Positions 6,169-8,749 of a stretch of DNA of 8,749 bases are shown piece after piece (within the stretch, counting starts at the first letter, position 1; each line of letters starts with the position of its first letter). This DNA comes from Polaromonas sp. Its GTDB lineage: Bacteria; Pseudomonadota; Gammaproteobacteria; Burkholderiales; Burkholderiaceae. The stretch covers positions 1 through 8,749 of the forward strand of contig PNMH01000120.1 of the NCBI GenBank assembly GCA_013823505.1. The letters are read 5' to 3'. The translations under genes were made by a program, and so were the position numbers. Below the pieces are notes generated by a model, which saw nothing but the letters and a program-made list of their open reading frames with translations, had not been told where the DNA came from and made no database searches.

Positions 6169-7056
6169 CTAGGCAATTTTCTGACTTACGCTATGCGCCA
6201 AACCCAGGAAGATCGAGATCAGTGGAGCTTGATGCCGCTCCTTTCTACAGATGAAGTGCACCTGTGTCGCCATGCTGGTGTCTGAAATAGTTAACTTAAC
6301 AAGGCGAGGATCCGGCCTGTAGGCTGTTTCCGCCACGACGCCTAGGCCCAGCCCCTCCGCCACCGCCTCTCGAACGGACTCGCGGCTGCCCATCTCCAGA
6401 GCCACCTGCACCTCGACGCCTCGCTCCTTTAGTTCTTGTTCAAACACGCGTCTGGTCGTCGATCCTTCCTCTCGGATGACGAACCTCTGACCCTGCAGAT
6501 CACGCAGTTTGAGAGTGGCCCGTTGCGCGAGTGGGTGTTGGGTGTTGCCGAATATCACCAATCGCTGGGTACGGTAAGCCGCGCCAAATAGATCTGGGTG
6601 AGCGACGTGATTGAGCACCATGCCCACGTCTCCCTGGTAGTCAAGAATCTTTTCAGTGATGGTTCGCGAGTCGCCTACGCCAACAGCCACGTTGACCTGG
6701 GGGAACTGTTTCATGAACAGCTTCAACACGGGCAGCACGTTGTGCGGCCCGATGGCATGGATGACCAGTCGCCCTACGTATTGATTTTTCGCAGCAGCGA
6801 GCAGTGCGTGCGCATCTTCCTCGCCACTGAAGGTACGCCGGGTGTAGTCCAACAGAGTGCGTCCAAAGGACGTGAGTTCAAGCCGCCGCCCGCGCCGATG
6901 AAAAAGCTCCACGCCGAAGTCGACCTCCAGGCGCTGTATGTGTGAAGAAACAGTCGGTTGTTGAATAGCGAGCACTCTCGCGGCAGCGGTCATGCTGCCG
7001 GCTCGGGCCGTTGCGTCAAAGGCCTTCAAGGCTGCGAGGAGGCTGAGTCCAGACAT
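6169..7056 (-). CDS. LysR-family transcriptional regulator, phosphonate-cluster type
   Basis: This 295-residue DNA-binding regulator is divergent from the transporter operon. The winged helix-turn-helix lies at about 4-63, with the recognition helix around 32-44 (QQPTVSSHIQRLE) and the wing at RRGRRLELT. The effector-binding domain is about 94-290; REEGSTTRR (195-203) and MGSRESVREAVAEGLGLGVV (222-241) are typical of LysR proteins found with aminoethylphosphonate genes. A regulator of phosphite genes (PtxE-like) is an equal alternative. The ATG at 7056 gives the normal N-terminus. Its likely target is the shared intergenic region, with a phosphorus compound or catabolic intermediate as inducer; this is inferred from position. 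The stop comes about 95 bp after the IS66 scrap, so the coding end is intact. Confidence 0.92.
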   Translation of the reverse strand: MSGLSLLAALKAFDATARAGSMTAAARVLAIQQPTVSSHIQRLEVDFGVELFHRRGRRLELTSFGRTLLDYTRRTFSGEEDAHALLAAAKNQYVGRLVIHAIGPHNVLPVLKLFMKQFPQVNVAVGVGDSRTITEKILDYQGDVGMVLNHVAHPDLFGAAYRTQRLVIFGNTQHPLAQRATLKLRDLQGQRFVIREEGSTTRRVFEQELKERGVEVQVALEMGSRESVREAVAEGLGLGVVAETAYRPDPRLVKLTISDTSMATQVHFICRKERHQAPLISIFLGLAHSVSQKIA

Positions 7057-7089
7057 TGATGTGATCTATGGGTGCCCTCATTTTTAGGG

Positions 7090-7102
7090 ATGAAAGTTTC
7101 AT
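7090..7102. promoter_or_regulatory. Candidate LysR-type binding site (ATGAAA-G-TTTCAT)
   Basis: This perfect 13-bp palindrome lies 34 bp upstream of the regulator start; a further TTCAT follows at 7104-7108. T7091-N11-A7103 fits the LysR consensus spacing. Its closeness to the regulator gene would suit autoregulation. Not proved. Confidence 0.4.
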
Positions 7103-7209
7103 ATTCATGACACCTTGGTCACCCAGACTTGAGCTGTGCTTCCACTGAAGCTGTTTCTTCCAGAACCTCCTCTTTCCCGAGAGATACCTCTGACCACTTG
7201 AGTCCTGGT

Positions 7210-7224
7210 GTGCGTCTAGCGCAC
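7210..7224. promoter_or_regulatory. Candidate operator near phnC start (GTGCG-TCTAG-CGCAC)
   Basis: An interrupted palindrome with 5-bp arms; T7211-N11-A7223 fits the LysR T-N11-A form. It lies about 21 bp before the ATPase start, which would put it at or after the promoter, so it could be a downstream operator or an RNA hairpin rather than an activation site. Confidence 0.35.
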
Positions 7225-7245
7225 CACAACAAATGAAACCGAGCT

Positions 7246-8067
7246 ATGAAAACTGCAATTCGCGAGAGCCATCTGAGCTTGCGGGGTATCACGGTGACCT
7301 ATGCCGATGGTCACACAGCGCTTGCGCCCACCTCGCTGGAGGTACAGCATGGCGGGTTCCTTGTGCTGCTGGGCGCGTCGGGCGCGGGAAAGTCAACGCT
7401 GCTGCGCAGCATCAATGGCTTGGTTAGCCCCACAGACGGAGAGGTGTCGGTGGCCGATCTGCCGGGCGGCACCGTCTCAAAACGCAACCTTCTTGAGCAT
7501 CGGCGCCACTGCGGCATGGTGTTCCAGCAGCACCACCTGATCGGGCGGCAAAGCGTGCTGGCCAATGTGTTGATGGGCAAGCTCGCCACCCGCGGATCTC
7601 TGGCGTCGTTGTGGCCTTGGAGCAAGGCTGACAAGCTGGAGGCGCTGGCGGCCATTGACCGCGTAGGCCTGCTTGAGAAAGCCCTAGCACGGGCAGACAC
7701 CTTGTCTGGTGGGCAACAACAACGCATTGGCATTGCGCGTGCCTTGGTGCAAAAGCCCCGCCTGCTGCTGGCCGATGAGCCGGTGGCCAGCCTCGACCCG
7801 GCGACCGCGCAGAGTGTGTTGACCCTGCTTCACGACATCTGCAAGAAAGACCGACTCACGGCCATCGTGAGTCTGCATCAAGTCAACCTCGCGCGCATGT
7901 TCGCCGACCGCATTGTGGGCCTTCGCCAGGGCCAGGTGGTGTTCGACGGGACAGCAGCGCAGTTGACGGAAGAAGCCCAGTCTGCCCTGTACGCGAAGTC
8001 GTCACCTGCCAACATGGGCAGTCAATTTGATTCCCCCTCTCAATCCAAGGAGTTTTTACCGTGCTGA
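7246..8067 (+). CDS. phnC: Phosphonate/phosphite-type ABC transporter ATP-binding protein
   Basis: This 273-residue cytoplasmic ATPase powers import through a phosphonate-type ABC transporter (PhnCDE or PtxABC class). Motifs are complete: Walker A GASGAGKST (43-51), Q-loop Q94 in MVFQQ, signature LSGGQQQR (153-160), Walker B LLLADEP (173-179), D-loop SLDP (183-186 region) and switch histidine H211 in VSLHQV. The VSLHQVNLA and FDGT stretches are typical of PhnC. The ATG start at 7246 is kept because coding similarity begins with LSLRGITVTYADG; no strong ribosome site is seen before it. The last codons overlap the binding-protein gene by 7 nt and contain that gene's ribosome site. PtxA of phosphite operons is very similar, so the substrate is open. 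Confidence 0.9.
   Translation: MKTAIRESHLSLRGITVTYADGHTALAPTSLEVQHGGFLVLLGASGAGKSTLLRSINGLVSPTDGEVSVADLPGGTVSKRNLLEHRRHCGMVFQQHHLIGRQSVLANVLMGKLATRGSLASLWPWSKADKLEALAAIDRVGLLEKALARADTLSGGQQQRIGIARALVQKPRLLLADEPVASLDPATAQSVLTLLHDICKKDRLTAIVSLHQVNLARMFADRIVGLRQGQVVFDGTAAQLTEEAQSALYAKSSPANMGSQFDSPSQSKEFLPC
8047..8052 (+). promoter_or_regulatory. Ribosome binding site deciding a GTG start
   Basis: AAGGAG lies 8 nt before the GTG at 8061 and inside the end of the ATPase gene. No ATG is available nearby in frame, and the signal peptide begins directly after this GTG, so the start is well supported. Confidence 0.8.
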
Positions 8068-8749
8068 ATCGTCGCCGTTTCCAATTTATCGCTGCCGTCA
8101 CTTTGGCCGCCCTGTTGCCACTTGGCGCCCATGCCGAGGGCAAAAATCCTTCCAAGCTTCGCGTTGCACTGTTGCCGGACGAAAACGCCGCCACCATCAT
8201 TCAGAACGCACAGCCTCTGAAGCGGTATCTGGAGCAGACCCTGAAGAAGGAAATCGAGGTCACGGTGACCACGGACTACTCGTCGATGATTGAAGCCATG
8301 CGCTTCGGCCGCATCGAGGTCGCCTACTTTGGACCGTTCTCTTACGTGCTTGCCAAGTCCAAGGCGCCCAACATTGAGCCATTTGCCGTTGGCGTGGAGC
8401 GCGGCTCGCCGACCTACCAGTCGGTTCTCATCGCCACGGCAGGCGGCCCGGTCAAGACCCTGGCTGACGTTCGTGGAAAGCCTTTTGGCTTTGGCGATCA
8501 GGCTTCGACGTCCAGTCACCTTGCACCGCGCGCGCACTTGCTTAAAAACCACCAACTGAACGGCGAGACTGACTACCGCCCCGTTCACCTGGGCACGCAC
8601 GATGCCGTGGCCCGAGCTGTTCAGGCAGGGCAGGTTCCCGCCGGCGCTCTGTCAAAAACCATTCTGGACAACCTCATCGCAAAGGGCATGGTGGATGCCA
8701 ACAAGATTGTGCAACTTGAACTGTCAGCTCCCATTCCAAACTACCCCAT
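8061..8749 (+). CDS. phnD: Phosphonate/phosphite ABC transporter substrate-binding protein, 3' end outside window
   Basis: This periplasmic binding protein captures the phosphorus compound for the transporter; 229 codons are seen and the C-terminus is cut by the window edge. Residues 1-25 form a signal peptide: NRRRFQF (3-9, Tat-like twin arginine), a hydrophobic stretch, and AHA before the probable cut after A25. The mature part has LLPDENA (37-43), TTDYSSMIEAMRFGRI (70-85), AYFGPFSYVLAKSK (88-101) and STSSH (149-153), all hallmarks of the PhnD/PtxB/HtxB family; the STSSH loop and the tyrosine-serine stretch commonly line the ligand pocket. LPDENA and the TDYSS block are shared with phosphite-binding PtxB as I recall it, so phosphite is a serious alternative to phosphonates. 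It overlaps the ATPase gene by 7 nt, indicating one operon. Confidence 0.9.
   Translation, partial: MLNRRRFQFIAAVTLAALLPLGAHAEGKNPSKLRVALLPDENAATIIQNAQPLKRYLEQTLKKEIEVTVTTDYSSMIEAMRFGRIEVAYFGPFSYVLAKSKAPNIEPFAVGVERGSPTYQSVLIATAGGPVKTLADVRGKPFGFGDQASTSSHLAPRAHLLKNHQLNGETDYRPVHLGTHDAVARAVQAGQVPAGALSKTILDNLIAKGMVDANKIVQLELSAPIPNYP

Larger units (their letters stand above)
7057..7245. promoter_or_regulatory. Divergent promoter/operator region between LysR gene and transporter operon
   Basis: This 189-bp gap must carry both promoters. It is less GC-rich than its surroundings near 7078-7110. It holds two short palindromes described separately, and a loose direct repeat beginning AGCTGT at about 7132 and 7150. 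I could not assign -35/-10 boxes with confidence. The layout, regulator divergent from its target, is the classic LysR arrangement. Confidence 0.6.

Noticed and set aside
1..8749. CRISPR arrays, tRNA or rRNA genes
   Set aside because: No regularly spaced repeats and no tRNA-like or rRNA-like segments were seen on either strand.

Overview
The window looks like an accessory, insertion-sequence-rich stretch of a high-GC proteobacterial genome. The GC-rich codon use, the IS91, IS5 and IS66 types present and the phosphonate-type transport cluster suggest a beta-proteobacterium (Burkholderiales, perhaps Comamonadaceae). That placement is an impression from protein style and cannot be proved here.

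Left and centre (about 86-5768): two related but non-identical IS91-family elements lie in inverted orientation. Their recombinase genes face the middle and their transposase 3' ends face outward. Each copy pairs an XerC/D-like tyrosine recombinase with a Y2 HUH rolling-circle transposase 10-12 nt downstream. The right copy (recombinase 3295-4230, transposase 4243-5424, plus strand) looks intact. The left copy (minus strand) has an intact transposase (429-1634), but its recombinase is cut to the last ~70 codons (1645-1860). An apparently complete IS5-family element (1861-3053, transposase 2018-2986) sits exactly at that truncation point. The missing recombinase N-terminus is not found on its other side, so DNA was lost there. 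Beyond each transposase, after about 260 bp of non-coding tail, lies a long palindrome (91-168 and 5687-5763). Its 21-bp arms are conserved, with two paired (compensating) base changes between copies, while the 35-36 nt loops are unrelated. These are the best candidates for the elements' replication-origin ends (oriIS).

Junction (5769-6168): a scrap zone. It holds a possible short protein N-terminus on the minus strand and a frameshifted remnant of the 3' end of an IS66-type tnpC, followed by a decayed IS66-like right end.

Right (6169-8749): a LysR-family regulator on the minus strand is divergent from an ABC transporter operon of the phosphonate/phosphite class: the ATPase (phnC-like, 7246-8067), then the periplasmic binding protein (phnD-like, start 8061, running off the window). 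The 189-bp gap between regulator and operon carries two short palindromes of the T-N11-A kind used by LysR proteins. The reasonable reading is a regulated uptake operon for a reduced-phosphorus compound (phosphonate, 2-aminoethylphosphonate or phosphite). The permease and catabolic genes, which would settle the substrate, lie beyond the window.
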